In this document: in pieces, positions 26,701 through 36,620 of the stretch | How the letters are laid out: the number at the start of each line of letters is the position of its first letter | Position numbering within the stretch: the first letter of the stretch is position 1 | NCBI GenBank assembly: GCA_049324115.1 | Contig: JBMOMN010000017.1 | Coordinates: 60,341 to 124,340, forward strand | Direction of reading: 5' to 3' | From: UBA5796 sp040752455 | GTDB lineage: Bacteria > Chloroflexota > Anaerolineae > Anaerolineales > Villigracilaceae | Length of the DNA stretch: 64,000 nt | Program-made: the position numbers and the translations under genes | Notes under the pieces: model-generated | The model's input: the letters and a program-made list of their open reading frames with translations, nothing else | What the model was told of the DNA's origin: nothing | Database searches by the model: none

Positions 26701-27822
26701 ACGGCAACTCCCAGAGAGCCTTATTTTTCATTGACCGTGCTGGCGTTTATGAGCGTCACCGCGCTGGTGGGGAAGTCATTTTTACGGGGCATGGTCAGCC
26801 TGTTCATCGGTCTCTTCATTGGGTTGATCGGCATTGACGTGTTGACCGGTCAGCCGCGCCTGACCTTCGGCATGCCCGAACTGCTGGACGGCATTGACGT
26901 TGTCGTGGTGGCGGTGGGTCTTTTCGCGGTTGGCGAGGCGTTGTACGTCGCCTCTCAAATGCGGCATACCAAGGAAGAAATCATGCCCGTCAAAAGCCGC
27001 GTCGGGATGACCCGCGAAGAGTGGCGGCGTTCGTGGCCTGCCTGGTTACGCGGCACCCTGATCGGCTTCCCGTTCGGAGCCTTGCCGGCCGGCGGCGCTG
27101 AAATTCCGACCTTCCTGAGTTACACCACCGAGAAGCGGTTATCGAAGCATAAAGAAGAATGGGGGCATGGAGCCATCGAGGGCGTGGCGGGACCCGAAGC
27201 GGCTAACAACGCGGCGTTCTCCGGCGTGCTTGTCCCACTGCTCACGCTGGGTCTTCCCACCTCCGCCACCGCCGCCATCCTGCTGGTGGCGTTCCAGATT
27301 TATAATTTGCAACCCGGTCCGTTGCTGTTCCAAAAATCACCCGACCTGGTCTGGGCGCTGATCGCCAGCCTGTACATCGGGAACGTGATGCTGTTGGTCT
27401 TGAACCTGCCGCTGATCCGCATCTGGATCAAGATTCTGGCGATCCCGCGTTCCGTGCTCTATGCGGGGATCCTCGTGTTTGGCACCCTGGGCGTGTACAG
27501 CATCTCCAACAGTTTCGTGGACGTGATGATCATGTACGCTATCGGCCTGATGGGCTTCTTCATGCGCCGCTACGGATTCCCGGTCGGGCCGACCATCCTC
27601 GGCGTGATCCTCCTGCCGATGGCCGAAGCGCAATTCCGCCGCGCCCTCTCCATCAGCCAGGGCGACCCGAGCGTATTCTTCACCCGTCCCCTGTCGCTGG
27701 GGCTTTTGCTCACGGCCGCAGGCGCAGTCATCCTGCCTTACATCCCGGCGCTGATTGCGCGGTTCAGGCGGAAACCGGTCGAGGCTGGCCGCGTGGTCTT
27801 CGGTGAAGGTCAGGAGGATTGA
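26689..27822 (+). pseudogene. TctA-family tricarboxylate transporter permease, 5' truncated
   Basis: The recognisable protein starts at about 26713 with REPYFSLTVLAFMSVTALVGKS and runs to the natural C-terminus. It contains IGIDVLTGQPRLTFGMPELLDGI, GLFAVGEAL, GAIEGVAGPEAANNAA and LTLGLPTSATAA, the hallmarks of the large permease of tripartite tricarboxylate transporters. TctA proteins are near 500 residues; about the first 130, including the first TM segments, are missing and replaced by repeat-derived sequence. No tctB or tctC is beside it. It is unlikely to be functional. Confidence 0.85.
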
Positions 27823-27865
27823 ATCCGGGGTAGCGATCATCGCAGTCAGCAGATAGAATCAAAAT

Positions 27866-29281
27866 ATGCACCACTCTTTTCTATCGTTCAAGGTACGCAA
27901 AGCCATATTGTTTTTCCTGATGCTGACTCTGACGGCGTCTTGCGCGCCTGTTGCCGCTTTTCCGCTTCCGACTCCGACTGCGCCTGATACCGTTTCGACG
28001 GATCCATCCTCCCCGAAAATCATCCCGTTCTTCACCACCGAAAGCGATCCCGACCAACTGGCTGTGCTGCAAGCCCTCATCTCGGAATACCAGGACCTCA
28101 ACCCCGGCATCGAAGTGGACATTGTCATTGCATCGCCGGCCTCGCGCGGCACGCGGCTGCTCACGTCATTGGCCTCAGGCGCGGACCTGGGCATCTTCGA
28201 AATCGAACCTGCCCTCATGTCCCAGTGGGCCGAAGCGGGATACCTGCTTCCGCTCGACGATGTGGTTGCAAACATCGGCGCGGATGATTTCGTGGAGGGC
28301 AGTCTTTTCCGTCAAAACGAAACGACGTATGCCGTGCCGTATGCCGTCAGTGTTTATGGCCTGTGGGTGCGAAAGGACATGTTCGAGCAGGCTGGGTTGC
28401 CAATTCCTTCCACGTACGATGAAGTGTTGCGGGCGGCAAAGACTCTGACAAAAAATGAGACCTATGGCATAGCCCTGCCCGCGGGCCAGAACATTGCCAC
28501 CGTCAACTATTTTTCCACCTTCCTCTGGCAAAACGGCGGCGACTACTTCACCTGCGATGGGGGAGTCGCGTTCGGTGAGCCGCAATCCCTCGAAGCCGTC
28601 CGTCGCTGGCATGCGCTCACCCAGTATGCGCCGCCCGGATTCACGACGTGGGGATTCTCCGAGCAAATTGACGCCTTTATCACCGGCCGGGTCGCAATGG
28701 CCATGTACGCTGGCCGCCTCGGCGTGCAACTGGAGGAGGCGCATCCCGAACTGGCGGATAAAGTCACTGTCGTCTTCCCGCCGTGGGGCGAACAAAAAGT
28801 GACCCTCGGCGTGTGGAGCCGTTTTGCGATTGCCGCCGGGACCAGGAATCAAGCAGAAGCCAAAGCTTTCCTGCAATGGCTGGTCAGCGGAGACAGGTTG
28901 CTGCGTTACGACAGTGTTTTGCCTGGGCACATGATTCCCCCATTGAAGCCGGTGCGTGAAAAAGCGCTCAACAGCCCCTCGGTTTATTCGCAAAAACATG
29001 CGGACTGGATCCAATCCTTTTACGAGTGGTCCGCTTTCATCAATCATCCAGCCATGAACATGGGATCGGTCAATGGAAGTCAATTCCACCGCTCCGACGT
29101 GACCCCGCCCTGGGCCTGGGAGGTCTTCGGGACGCCTGGGATAGTGGATACCATGCTACAGAACGTAGCAAATGGCGAGGACCCTGAACTGGCCTGGCGC
29201 GAAGCAGTGACTAAAATGGAGCAGGCGGTGGAAACCTGGAAATCCATGCACCCCCAATGGGTATCATCGGGATGCAAGTGA
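27866..29281 (+). CDS. Extracellular solute-binding lipoprotein (family 1 ABC sugar-binding type)
   Basis: This 471-residue lipoprotein has a signal peptide ending in the lipobox LTASC (Cys26) and the two-lobed fold of family 1 solute-binding proteins. Typical elements are LQALISEYQDLNPGIEVDIV, FEQAGLPIPSTYDEVLRAAKTLT and FITGRVAMAMY. Family members deliver oligosaccharides or other polyols to ABC importers. No ABC permease or ATPase lies next to it, so it either works with a remote transporter or is a leftover. TAGAAT ends six bases before the ATG, suggesting leaderless expression. A terminator follows at 29349-29377. Confidence 0.88.
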   Translation: MHHSFLSFKVRKAILFFLMLTLTASCAPVAAFPLPTPTAPDTVSTDPSSPKIIPFFTTESDPDQLAVLQALISEYQDLNPGIEVDIVIASPASRGTRLLTSLASGADLGIFEIEPALMSQWAEAGYLLPLDDVVANIGADDFVEGSLFRQNETTYAVPYAVSVYGLWVRKDMFEQAGLPIPSTYDEVLRAAKTLTKNETYGIALPAGQNIATVNYFSTFLWQNGGDYFTCDGGVAFGEPQSLEAVRRWHALTQYAPPGFTTWGFSEQIDAFITGRVAMAMYAGRLGVQLEEAHPELADKVTVVFPPWGEQKVTLGVWSRFAIAAGTRNQAEAKAFLQWLVSGDRLLRYDSVLPGHMIPPLKPVREKALNSPSVYSQKHADWIQSFYEWSAFINHPAMNMGSVNGSQFHRSDVTPPWAWEVFGTPGIVDTMLQNVANGEDPELAWREAVTKMEQAVETWKSMHPQWVSSGCK

Positions 29282-29348
29282 GCGGCCGGGCGGTCTCCCG
29301 CGAACACTTGTAAAGTCACCCGGTTCCTTTCCGGTTGATCCGAACATG

Positions 29349-29377
29349 AAGCCCTGGGCGTGAAACTCAGGGCTTTT
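29349..29377 (+). terminator. Intrinsic terminator after the solute-binding gene
   Basis: AAGCCCTG, a short loop and CAGGGCTTTT form a stem with a T run, 68 bases beyond the stop codon. Confidence 0.8.
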
Positions 29378-29799
29378 GGTTATAACCGCCATCAAGATGG
29401 CCCACCTGTGGAGTTGCTTCCTGCATGGTCAATGAGCCCAGTTGTTGTTCCATATCAGCAGCAGTCAATGCACCTTTGCGGGCCTGGGATGTGGAACAGG
29501 ATTTTGATGTGAGAACGGTGGATGTTGAGCGCTACTGCACCCTGCTGGAGCGGGCGGCGGAGACGATAGCGGCTTTATACGATGACTTATTAGCGAGGCG
29601 CGGGACGTAATCAGTGAGGAAATTGGTTGGGCAGGTATTGGCTCGAATCTCAGCTTCACCTGAAGAAACTGTTATTTGAATCCCGGCAGATTGGGTGTAC
29701 GATGTAAAAAGAGGTGAACGGGAACCACCAATGTCAAACAGTGCGCCGGATCAATCCCAAGGTTTGTGTTCCAACCTCTTTTCGGCGTGGAGAAATATT
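29378..29799. other. Intergenic stretch with a possible gene fragment
   Basis: No gene is recognised. A plus-strand frame (29425-29610) ends VERYCTLLERAAETIAALYD and has the amphipathic look of a real C-terminal helix, so it may be a decayed gene tail. The frame of the next gene is open back to 29695, but the preferred start is 29800. No promoter was identified. Confidence 0.35.
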
Positions 29800-31638
29800 A
29801 TGAAGAACAAAATCCATCCATTTGCGATCAACAGCCGCACCGCGCTGGCATTGATAACCTGTATCCTTCTCCTTCCAAGCACAACCGCCTGGCGCAAAAC
29901 TGACACTCTCCCTGATTTCTCCACTTCTGCCATCGGGTACCAACCTGCGTCCAGCCAGGCCAATTGCCCGCCGTTGCCTGCACCCGGCGGGGCGACCGTT
30001 ACCGTTTCCACAGAAGCGGCGCTGCGTTACCAGGCCGCAAACGCGGCCCCGGGGACTACGATCCTGGTTGCTTCGGGAACCTATCACCTGCAAAACACCG
30101 TACAGGTGCTAAAAAACAATATCACCATCCGCAGCCAAACCGGAAATCGTGGGGACGTGATCCTGGATGCGGGCGGCATGCTCACCGGCCTTACCCACGC
30201 TATTTACATTGACGCGGATGATGCCACGATTGCCGACCTGACGATCCGCAATGCGGGGGAACACGGCATCTCTGTCCAGGGGCGGGACAGGCCGGTACTG
30301 TACAACCTGCACATCCGGGATACCGGCTACCAATTGGTCAAGGTCAACCCGCTCAACGGCGGCAGCGATAACGGACTTTTGGCCTGCTCCCGTTTGGAAT
30401 ACACGACCACCGCCCCCGAAGATTACACCAACGGCATCAGCGCCCACGATGCGCACGGCTGGGTGGTGCGGGACAATCAATGGTACCGCATCCGCACCCC
30501 GAACAACGTTCCGGCTCCCACCATCCTGTTCTGGAGCGGTTCGTCCGGTACGCTCGTCGAGCGCAACCTGTTGGTGGATTGCTACCAGGGCATCGCCTTC
30601 GGGAACGCCAGCCACGGCAGCGGCGACCACACCGGCGGGATCGTGCGTAACAACTTTATCTACGCCAGCAAGCGGCACGATTCGGTCATCGAGATGGTCC
30701 ATGCAACCGGGTGGCTGGTAGCCAATAACACGGCCCTGTTGCTCAATCCCGAACCCGGCCTGACTTGGGGCATGGAGGCGCGCTTCGCCGATTCCACCGG
30801 GACTTTCGCCTACAACCTGACCAACCTGGACATCCTCAACCGGGACGGCGCCGGGGCGGCCCGGACCGGCAACGTCACTTCCGCGGGGTCATCCTGGTTC
30901 ATCAACCCTGCCGCCGGAAATCTGCATTTGCGCCCCACCGCCACCGGCGCAATTGACCGGGCGGCAACCCTGGCCCAGGTCAGCGACGATTTCGACGGCG
31001 AATCCCGCCCCACAGGCACGGCCCCGGACGTGGGTGCGGATGAATACTCCCAGGATAATTCGCCCACCATCCGTAAAGTGCAGTTCCGTTCGGCGGGCGA
31101 TAAGGATGGCTGGATACTTGAATCCGGCGAATCCACGAACAAAGGCGGCTCACTCAATGCCGGGTCCGCCGTCTTCCGTTTGGGCGATAACCTTGCCCGG
31201 AAACAATACCGTTCTGTGCTCTCGTTCAGCACCCAGGGGCTGCCGGATAACGCCATCATCACCAAAGTCACGCTCAAGGTCAAGAGGCAGGGCATCACCG
31301 GCGGCGGGAATCCGGTCACGGCCTTCCTGGGCTTCATGGTGGACGTCAAGAAAGGCATCTTCGGCGCCTCCGCCCTGCAAATCACCGATTTCCAGGCTGC
31401 GGCCAACAAGACCTACGGCCCGTTCAAGCCGGTTCTGGTCAACGGCTGGTATTCGATCAACCTGACCAACGCCAAAGCCTATGTCAACAAACTTGCCTCG
31501 AACGGCGGCCTGACCCAGATCCGCCTGCGCTTCAAGCTCGACGACAACAACGGCGTAGCCAACTACCTCAGCCTGTATAGCGGCAACGCGCCGTCAACCT
31601 CGCGCCCGAAGTTGATCATTGAGTATTACGTACCGTAG
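29800..31638 (+). CDS. Secreted parallel beta-helix protein with DNRLRE-type C-terminal domain
   Basis: This 612-residue secreted protein has a signal peptide (TALALITCILLLPSTTAW, about 14-31). A right-handed beta-helix follows (about 60-390), with repeated coils such as TIADLTIRNAGEHGISVQG and VVRDNQWYRIRTP, and then a choice-of-anchor-like segment (RPTGTAPDVGADEY). The last 190 residues (IRKVQFRSAGDKDGWILESG to LIIEYYVP) look like a DNRLRE/CBM96-type carbohydrate-binding domain. ATG 29800 is preferred over the longer frame from 29695 because it precedes the signal peptide and has GGAG upstream. It may be a polysaccharide-binding or lyase-like surface protein; no catalytic residues could be assigned. 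Confidence 0.82.
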   Translation: MKNKIHPFAINSRTALALITCILLLPSTTAWRKTDTLPDFSTSAIGYQPASSQANCPPLPAPGGATVTVSTEAALRYQAANAAPGTTILVASGTYHLQNTVQVLKNNITIRSQTGNRGDVILDAGGMLTGLTHAIYIDADDATIADLTIRNAGEHGISVQGRDRPVLYNLHIRDTGYQLVKVNPLNGGSDNGLLACSRLEYTTTAPEDYTNGISAHDAHGWVVRDNQWYRIRTPNNVPAPTILFWSGSSGTLVERNLLVDCYQGIAFGNASHGSGDHTGGIVRNNFIYASKRHDSVIEMVHATGWLVANNTALLLNPEPGLTWGMEARFADSTGTFAYNLTNLDILNRDGAGAARTGNVTSAGSSWFINPAAGNLHLRPTATGAIDRAATLAQVSDDFDGESRPTGTAPDVGADEYSQDNSPTIRKVQFRSAGDKDGWILESGESTNKGGSLNAGSAVFRLGDNLARKQYRSVLSFSTQGLPDNAIITKVTLKVKRQGITGGGNPVTAFLGFMVDVKKGIFGASALQITDFQAAANKTYGPFKPVLVNGWYSINLTNAKAYVNKLASNGGLTQIRLRFKLDDNNGVANYLSLYSGNAPSTSRPKLIIEYYVP

Positions 31639-31843
31639 GGGAGTATTCCGTCGTTTACGGAGGGATTACGTACCCTGATTTGCAGAGAGAAGGAGCGGCC
31701 CGCAAGTTTTCCTGCGGGCTGCTTCTGGCCAACAGACCGGGATCACCCTCGGTACGGTCAGGAACGCCTTGAAGGGGGATACATCAAAGAACCTGCAGAC
31801 AGTCTGAAAGCCCGGTAGAGCGTCAAAATCGAACCGCACTGAG

Positions 31844-33400
31844 TTACAGACAAGAATCCCTGCGAAGTTCCGCTTTCTGGATTTTCCCCATCGCATTACG
31901 CGGCAGGTCGTCCTTAAAAACAATGGATTTGGGAGATTTGTACGGTGCGAGCTTTTCCCGGCAAAAGCGGATCAATTCTTCGCCGGTTACTGATTCACCT
32001 TTATTGAGCACCACCACCGCTGTGACCTTTTCTCCCCACTCCGGGTCGGGACAGCCGATCACCGCACAGGCATTGACCGCAGGATGCTCCATGAGGACGC
32101 GTTCCACTTCTGGCGGATAAATATTAAGACCGCCGCTAATTATGAGGTCTTTGGAGCGACCGCACAGGGTCAGGTAACCGTCCGTTTCGAGGTAGCCTAA
32201 ATCTCCGGTTTTGAACCAGCCGTCGGCGGAGAAAGAAGCGGATGTCTTATCCGGCTGCCGCCAATAGCCTTTGAAGATATTTGGTCCACGCAACTGCACA
32301 TCGCCAATCTCTCCATCCGAAAGAATTACGTCAGTCTCCGAATGGACGATACGAACCTCCACACCGGGCAGGGGTATTCCCACCGAGCCGATGCGCCGCT
32401 CACCGCGCAAGGGATTGGAACAGTTCATACCTGTCTCTGTCATGCCATACCGTTCAAGCAAGGTGTACCCAAAAGTTTGTCGAAAGCCGGTGAACACTTC
32501 ATCGGGCAAACGATCAGAACCTGATGTGATGAGGCGGACGCGTGATAAATCAAATCGCCCGGCATCGGGGATATCAAGCAAACGTTTGTGGATGGTAGGC
32601 ACTGCCATGAAAACAGTACATTGACCGCCGGAAAGCAATTCAAGGGACTTCTGTGCGTTGAACTCGCGCATAAATAGTGTTGTCGCGCCTGCATGCAAAG
32701 CGCCATGCAAAGCAACGAACAATCCATGCACATGGAAGATAGGCAAGACATGCAGGAGTACATCGTCTGCCTGCCAACCCCAGGCTGTGTGAAGCGCTTC
32801 GAGATTGGAGATCAGGTTGCCATGTGTGATCTCCGCACCTTTGGGGCGTCCCGTTGTGCCACTGGTGTAGATGATGACGGCAGTATCAGTGGAAGAAAGG
32901 CTTGGTAATTGGTAACTGGTAATTGGAGAATTAGAGATTAGAGAATTGGGGATTGGAGATTGGTAATTGGTAAGTAGTAATTGAAAATGGTTTGGTTGAG
33001 TTGGGTCGAGGAAGACACATTCTTTCAGTTCAGGAAGAGAAGGAAGGATGGATTTGATTTTTTCTTTGTTGGTTTCCAACGCAAAGAAAAGTTTTGCGCC
33101 GGAGTCTTCGAGGAAGTATTTCACCTCATCGGGCGGATAGGCAGTGTTGAGCGGCAGGGAGATGGCTCCAAACTGTACGGTTGCCATGTGGATCAGGATG
33201 AACTCGATACACTTGGAAAGTTGGATCGCGACGCGATCGCCCCGCGCCAGCCCCAGGCTTTGCAAGTAGCCAGCCGTTTTGTCCACCAGTTTGTTCAACT
33301 CCGCGTAGGTGAGGCGTTGAAGCGGCGGGTCTATAAATTCCAAAGCAACTTTGTCTGGGAATTTTCGGATGTTATCCGCAAACGAGTTTAGGAGTAACAT
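31844..33400 (-). CDS. AMP-forming acyl-CoA synthetase, last gene of the hydroxylase operon
   Basis: This 518-residue ANL-superfamily ligase (acid + ATP + CoA to acyl-CoA + AMP + PPi) has the P-loop IIYTSGTTGRPKG (about 175-187), the motif YGMTETGM (about 311-318), the hinge GWFKTGDLGYLETDGYL (about 391-407) and the catalytic Lys in MGKIQKAELR near the C-terminus. A peptide of about 28 residues (LLTNYQSPIPNSLISNSPIT onward) encoded by TAATTGG-type heptamers sits just before the P-loop. It keeps the frame but is foreign to the family. The gene overlaps the DUF2877 gene by 13 bases, so it belongs to the operon. The substrate is unknown. Given the neighbours, a short acid such as oxalate is an attractive guess (plant and yeast AAE3 oxalyl-CoA synthetases belong to this superfamily). 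Confidence 0.88.
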   Translation of the reverse strand: MLLLNSFADNIRKFPDKVALEFIDPPLQRLTYAELNKLVDKTAGYLQSLGLARGDRVAIQLSKCIEFILIHMATVQFGAISLPLNTAYPPDEVKYFLEDSGAKLFFALETNKEKIKSILPSLPELKECVFLDPTQPNHFQLLLTNYQSPIPNSLISNSPITSYQLPSLSSTDTAVIIYTSGTTGRPKGAEITHGNLISNLEALHTAWGWQADDVLLHVLPIFHVHGLFVALHGALHAGATTLFMREFNAQKSLELLSGGQCTVFMAVPTIHKRLLDIPDAGRFDLSRVRLITSGSDRLPDEVFTGFRQTFGYTLLERYGMTETGMNCSNPLRGERRIGSVGIPLPGVEVRIVHSETDVILSDGEIGDVQLRGPNIFKGYWRQPDKTSASFSADGWFKTGDLGYLETDGYLTLCGRSKDLIISGGLNIYPPEVERVLMEHPAVNACAVIGCPDPEWGEKVTAVVVLNKGESVTGEELIRFCREKLAPYKSPKSIVFKDDLPRNAMGKIQKAELRRDSCL

Positions 33401-34212
33401 GATTTTGTCTCATGCCCTGAATGCGAAATTAATGTGCCGATAAACCCGGTCAACGCATCTGCCCCGGAGGTTTCACCGACTGCAAGAATTTTATCCAATG
33501 CTGCTTGAGCTTGAATGGCATTTTCAAACAGTAATGCGCTTAAAAGCTCATGCCACAAGCCCCCGGCTTCTCCATTCCCGGCAGAACGCAGCCATGCCGC
33601 TGAAAGGGATGCGGTTTGGGGCGCGGCGATATCCGTTATTTCTTTTGCAATTTTCGCTGCTACATCCAGCGGATGAATGATCCATGCAGCGAAAGTTGCC
33701 CCAAGCAGGATGTCATCTCCAGAAGGGGTCAGGCCTTGTCCCAGCCCGGCGAGTTGAAAGGCCAAGGCTTTCGCGGTTCCCAGATCTTCATTGGCGATCG
33801 AGTAAGCGAGTTTTGAAACCAAGGGATCGTCGAACTGAGAAATGGGCATTTCCAATTGAAATAGCCGATTCAGAATGAATACCTTTTCGCGATACAGTCG
33901 TTCCCAATTGGGACGTGGACACCAAATGTCTGCATCTTCGGTTTGGATGATCCAATCTCCAATATGTAATTGCCCCGCTTGAATAAAAACTGGAAAGTGT
34001 GTGCTCAATAATTCGGTACACAAATCATTTCCTTTGACCACAAGGTTGAAAGGCCCATTCCCAATTTTTTGAGAGACAACCGATAATACCTCTCCACGCT
34101 CGTTGAGCAGATTGCAGGCATGGTCGAAGATGTGTAAGATGCGCATCTGGCGGCTGGTCTGTATCCAATGCTGGACATTGGGTGAACAAGAGAGGGCGTA
34201 AATAAATGGCAT
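33388..34212 (-). CDS. DUF2877 protein, AllH-like subunit of oxamate carbamoyltransferase
   Basis: The 274-residue protein carries the DUF2877 signature GLGQGLTPSGDDILLGATFA (about 151-170). The E. coli homologue YlbF (AllH) forms, with FdrA (AllF) and YlbE (AllG), the heteromeric enzyme that phosphorolyses oxalurate to oxamate and carbamoyl phosphate in anaerobic allantoin use. Homologues of the other two subunits are in this same operon (37972-39222 and 39232-40917), so a complete three-subunit complex is likely. The gene lies one base after the hydroxylase large subunit and overlaps the CoA ligase. The actual carbamoyl donor here is not known. Confidence 0.82.
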   Translation of the reverse strand: MPFIYALSCSPNVQHWIQTSRQMRILHIFDHACNLLNERGEVLSVVSQKIGNGPFNLVVKGNDLCTELLSTHFPVFIQAGQLHIGDWIIQTEDADIWCPRPNWERLYREKVFILNRLFQLEMPISQFDDPLVSKLAYSIANEDLGTAKALAFQLAGLGQGLTPSGDDILLGATFAAWIIHPLDVAAKIAKEITDIAAPQTASLSAAWLRSAGNGEAGGLWHELLSALLFENAIQAQAALDKILAVGETSGADALTGFIGTLISHSGHETKSCYS

Positions 34213-34213
34213 T

Positions 34214-36553
34214 CTATTGAGATGAAACGCGGGTCAACTCCCACAACCGATTCGAATTCAACGGAATTTCCAGAATCTCAAAATCAACATCATGAAGCGC
34301 GTCTTCCAGTGCCTGCGCGAACAGCGGACCGACCGGGATCGCGCCAGCTTCGCCTGCGCCTTTGACGCCCATCGGGTTGAGCGGCGAAAGCGTGATGCCG
34401 TGTCCCGTTTCGATGCGCGGCACATCGAGGCTGGTGGGGAGGTGATAGTCCATGAACGTGCCGGTGAGCAGCTGCCCGTTGTCGTCGTAGGCGAGACGCT
34501 CATAAAAGGCGTTGCCGATCCCTTGCGCAACGCCGCCGTGAATTTGCCCGTCGAGGATGAGCGGATTGATGACCTTGCCGCAATCATGCACGACGAGATA
34601 TTTTTGGATGTGGATCTGCATTGTCTCTGGATCAACTTCCACGATCATGGCGTGGATACCGCTGGCGGTTGCGCCTCTTTCTGGACCGAAGTAGTTGGTC
34701 GCCTCCAACCCAGGCTCTGTCCCCGGTTTGACCGCTCCGCGCATGGGATTCGCCTTGCCCGCCAACTCGCCCAGTGAAATGGACAGGCGCGGTACGTCTT
34801 GCACTTTCACGAAACCATCTTCGAGTTCGAGTTCCTCTTCTGGCGCGTTGAAATGTTCGGATGCAAGTTTGAGGATCTTCTCGCGCACAACCTTCGCGGC
34901 TTCGTTGACGGCATTGCCCGCCACGACCGCGCCGCGACTGGCGAACGTGCCCGCGCCCCAATAGAATTGATCGGTGTCGCCGGTGACCACGTCGATCTTG
35001 TCCACGCTAACGCCGAGTTGCTCCGCGACGATCTGCGCAAAACTGGTGAAGTGACCTTGTCCCTGTGTGCCGACACCGGTCACCACCGAGACTCGTCCAC
35101 TGGACATCACCTGGACTTTCGCGCCTTCATACGGTCCGATGCCTGTGCCTTCCACATAGGCGACAATGCCAATGCCGACATGCTTGCCTTCGGCGCGAAG
35201 TTTTGGCTGGATCTCATTGATGAATTTGCGATAGTCAATTTTTTCAAGCGCGTGGTCGAGCAGAGGTTCATAATTTCCGCTGTCGTACACAAGCGGAGCA
35301 AAATCCTGATAGATGATCTCGTTGTCGTAAGGGAACTTATCCGGCGGAATGAAGTTACGTCGGCGGATTTCGGCGCGGTCAATGTTCAATTCTTTCGCCG
35401 CAAGGTCAAGCAGGCGTTCGATGACGAAGACTCCGTGCTGCCTGCCCGCGCCGCGATACGGTGTGACGATGGTCTTGTTGGTGAAGACCGCTGTGAATTG
35501 GGAATGATAATTGGGGATGTGGTACGGTCCCAACAGCGTGCATTGACTATTGAGCGGCACGGTCAAGCCATAAGGCGCATACGCGCCGGTGTCATGCAAA
35601 AACGAATCTTGCACGCCGAGGATGTGACCGTCTTTATCGAACGCAATTTCCGCGTCGTGGATTTGTCCGCGTTCGTGGGTGGTGGCAACGAAGTTCTCAG
35701 CGCGGTCTTCGACCCATTTGACGGGGCGGTTCAACTTCATCGCCGCCCACGGGACAAGCACTTCCTCCTGATAGAACATCATGATCTTGGGACCGAATCC
35801 GCCGCCGATGAACGGAGCGATGACGCGCACTTGTCGCTCCGACAAGCCGAGCATACCCGCCAGCCCGTTTCGGATCACAACCGGAGCCTGCGTGGTGTCC
35901 CAGACCGTTAATCGCCCCGCACGCCTGTCCCACTCCGCGACGACGCCGCGGTTCTCAATAGCGGCGGCACAGCCGTGGTCATATTTGAAGCGGCGCTTGA
36001 TGACCAACGCCGCGTCCTTCTTCGCTGATCCGTAATCGCCTTTTGATTGCGCTACATTCGCGGCGATGTTCGACCCGATCTCGTCATGGACGAGGATACT
36101 GCCTGGGTCGAGAGCCAACTCCAGGTCCACGACAGAGGCGAGTGGTTCGTAATCCACTTGAATATCGGCGAACGCGTCCTCGGCGATGTAACGGCTTTCT
36201 GCCAGCACCATCACAACCGGCTCGCCCGCAAACTTGACCTTGTCCCTGGCAAGCGGAACTTGAGTCTTCTCGTTGAAGATAATTCCTTCAACCGGCGGCG
36301 GCGGAACCAACAGCGGACCGGGCTTCCAGTAGTCGCCGAGATCGTTCGCCGTGTATACCGCAACGACGCCTTCACGTTGCAAAGCCTGCGAAACGTCAAT
36401 GCTGTTGATCTTTGCATGCGCGTACGGACTGCGCATGAACGCCGCGTGGAGCATGTCTGGCAGATCCACATCGTCCACGTACAATCCCTGCCCCGTGAGC
36501 AGGCGCGGGTCTTCGTTGCGCTTGATCCGTTCACCGAAGTATCGAGTTGTCAT
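34214..36553 (-). CDS. Xanthine dehydrogenase/CO dehydrogenase-family molybdopterin large subunit
   Basis: This 779-residue molybdenum hydroxylase subunit has the aldehyde oxidase/xanthine dehydrogenase a/b hammerhead domain (about 17-130) and the molybdopterin domains with FIGGGFGPK (about 247-255), TGVGTQGQGHF (near 486) and the catalytic glutamate in GVKGAGEAGAIP (near 745). The loop YRGAGR (near 371) is the form II CoxL type. The AYxCSFR loop of true CO dehydrogenase is absent, so CO oxidation is not expected; an N-heterocycle or aldehyde is the likely substrate. The partner 2Fe-2S and FAD subunits are encoded 6 kb upstream in the same operon rather than next to it. XdhC and CoxG helpers are also present. 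Confidence 0.93.
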   Translation of the reverse strand: MTTRYFGERIKRNEDPRLLTGQGLYVDDVDLPDMLHAAFMRSPYAHAKINSIDVSQALQREGVVAVYTANDLGDYWKPGPLLVPPPPVEGIIFNEKTQVPLARDKVKFAGEPVVMVLAESRYIAEDAFADIQVDYEPLASVVDLELALDPGSILVHDEIGSNIAANVAQSKGDYGSAKKDAALVIKRRFKYDHGCAAAIENRGVVAEWDRRAGRLTVWDTTQAPVVIRNGLAGMLGLSERQVRVIAPFIGGGFGPKIMMFYQEEVLVPWAAMKLNRPVKWVEDRAENFVATTHERGQIHDAEIAFDKDGHILGVQDSFLHDTGAYAPYGLTVPLNSQCTLLGPYHIPNYHSQFTAVFTNKTIVTPYRGAGRQHGVFVIERLLDLAAKELNIDRAEIRRRNFIPPDKFPYDNEIIYQDFAPLVYDSGNYEPLLDHALEKIDYRKFINEIQPKLRAEGKHVGIGIVAYVEGTGIGPYEGAKVQVMSSGRVSVVTGVGTQGQGHFTSFAQIVAEQLGVSVDKIDVVTGDTDQFYWGAGTFASRGAVVAGNAVNEAAKVVREKILKLASEHFNAPEEELELEDGFVKVQDVPRLSISLGELAGKANPMRGAVKPGTEPGLEATNYFGPERGATASGIHAMIVEVDPETMQIHIQKYLVVHDCGKVINPLILDGQIHGGVAQGIGNAFYERLAYDDNGQLLTGTFMDYHLPTSLDVPRIETGHGITLSPLNPMGVKGAGEAGAIPVGPLFAQALEDALHDVDFEILEIPLNSNRLWELTRVSSQ

Positions 36554-36554
36554 G

Positions 36555-36615
36555 GAATCTCCAGTCAGTCTCTAGTCTCCAGTCTCAAGTCTCGGTTAGC
36601 CAGGAGACTGGAGAC
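36555..36615. repeat. Heptamer array AGTCTCN, intergenic
   Basis: AGTCTCT, AGTCTCC, AGTCTCA and AGTCTCG follow one another, then a GGAGACTGGAGACT inverted arm. It separates the cyclase gene from the hydroxylase large-subunit gene. Confidence 0.88.
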
Positions 36616-36620
36616 TTTAC

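Noticed and set aside
34214..36553. CO dehydrogenase (coxL)
   Set aside because: The form I active-site loop AYxCSFR is absent and YRGAGR is present, so the CO-oxidising assignment is not supported.
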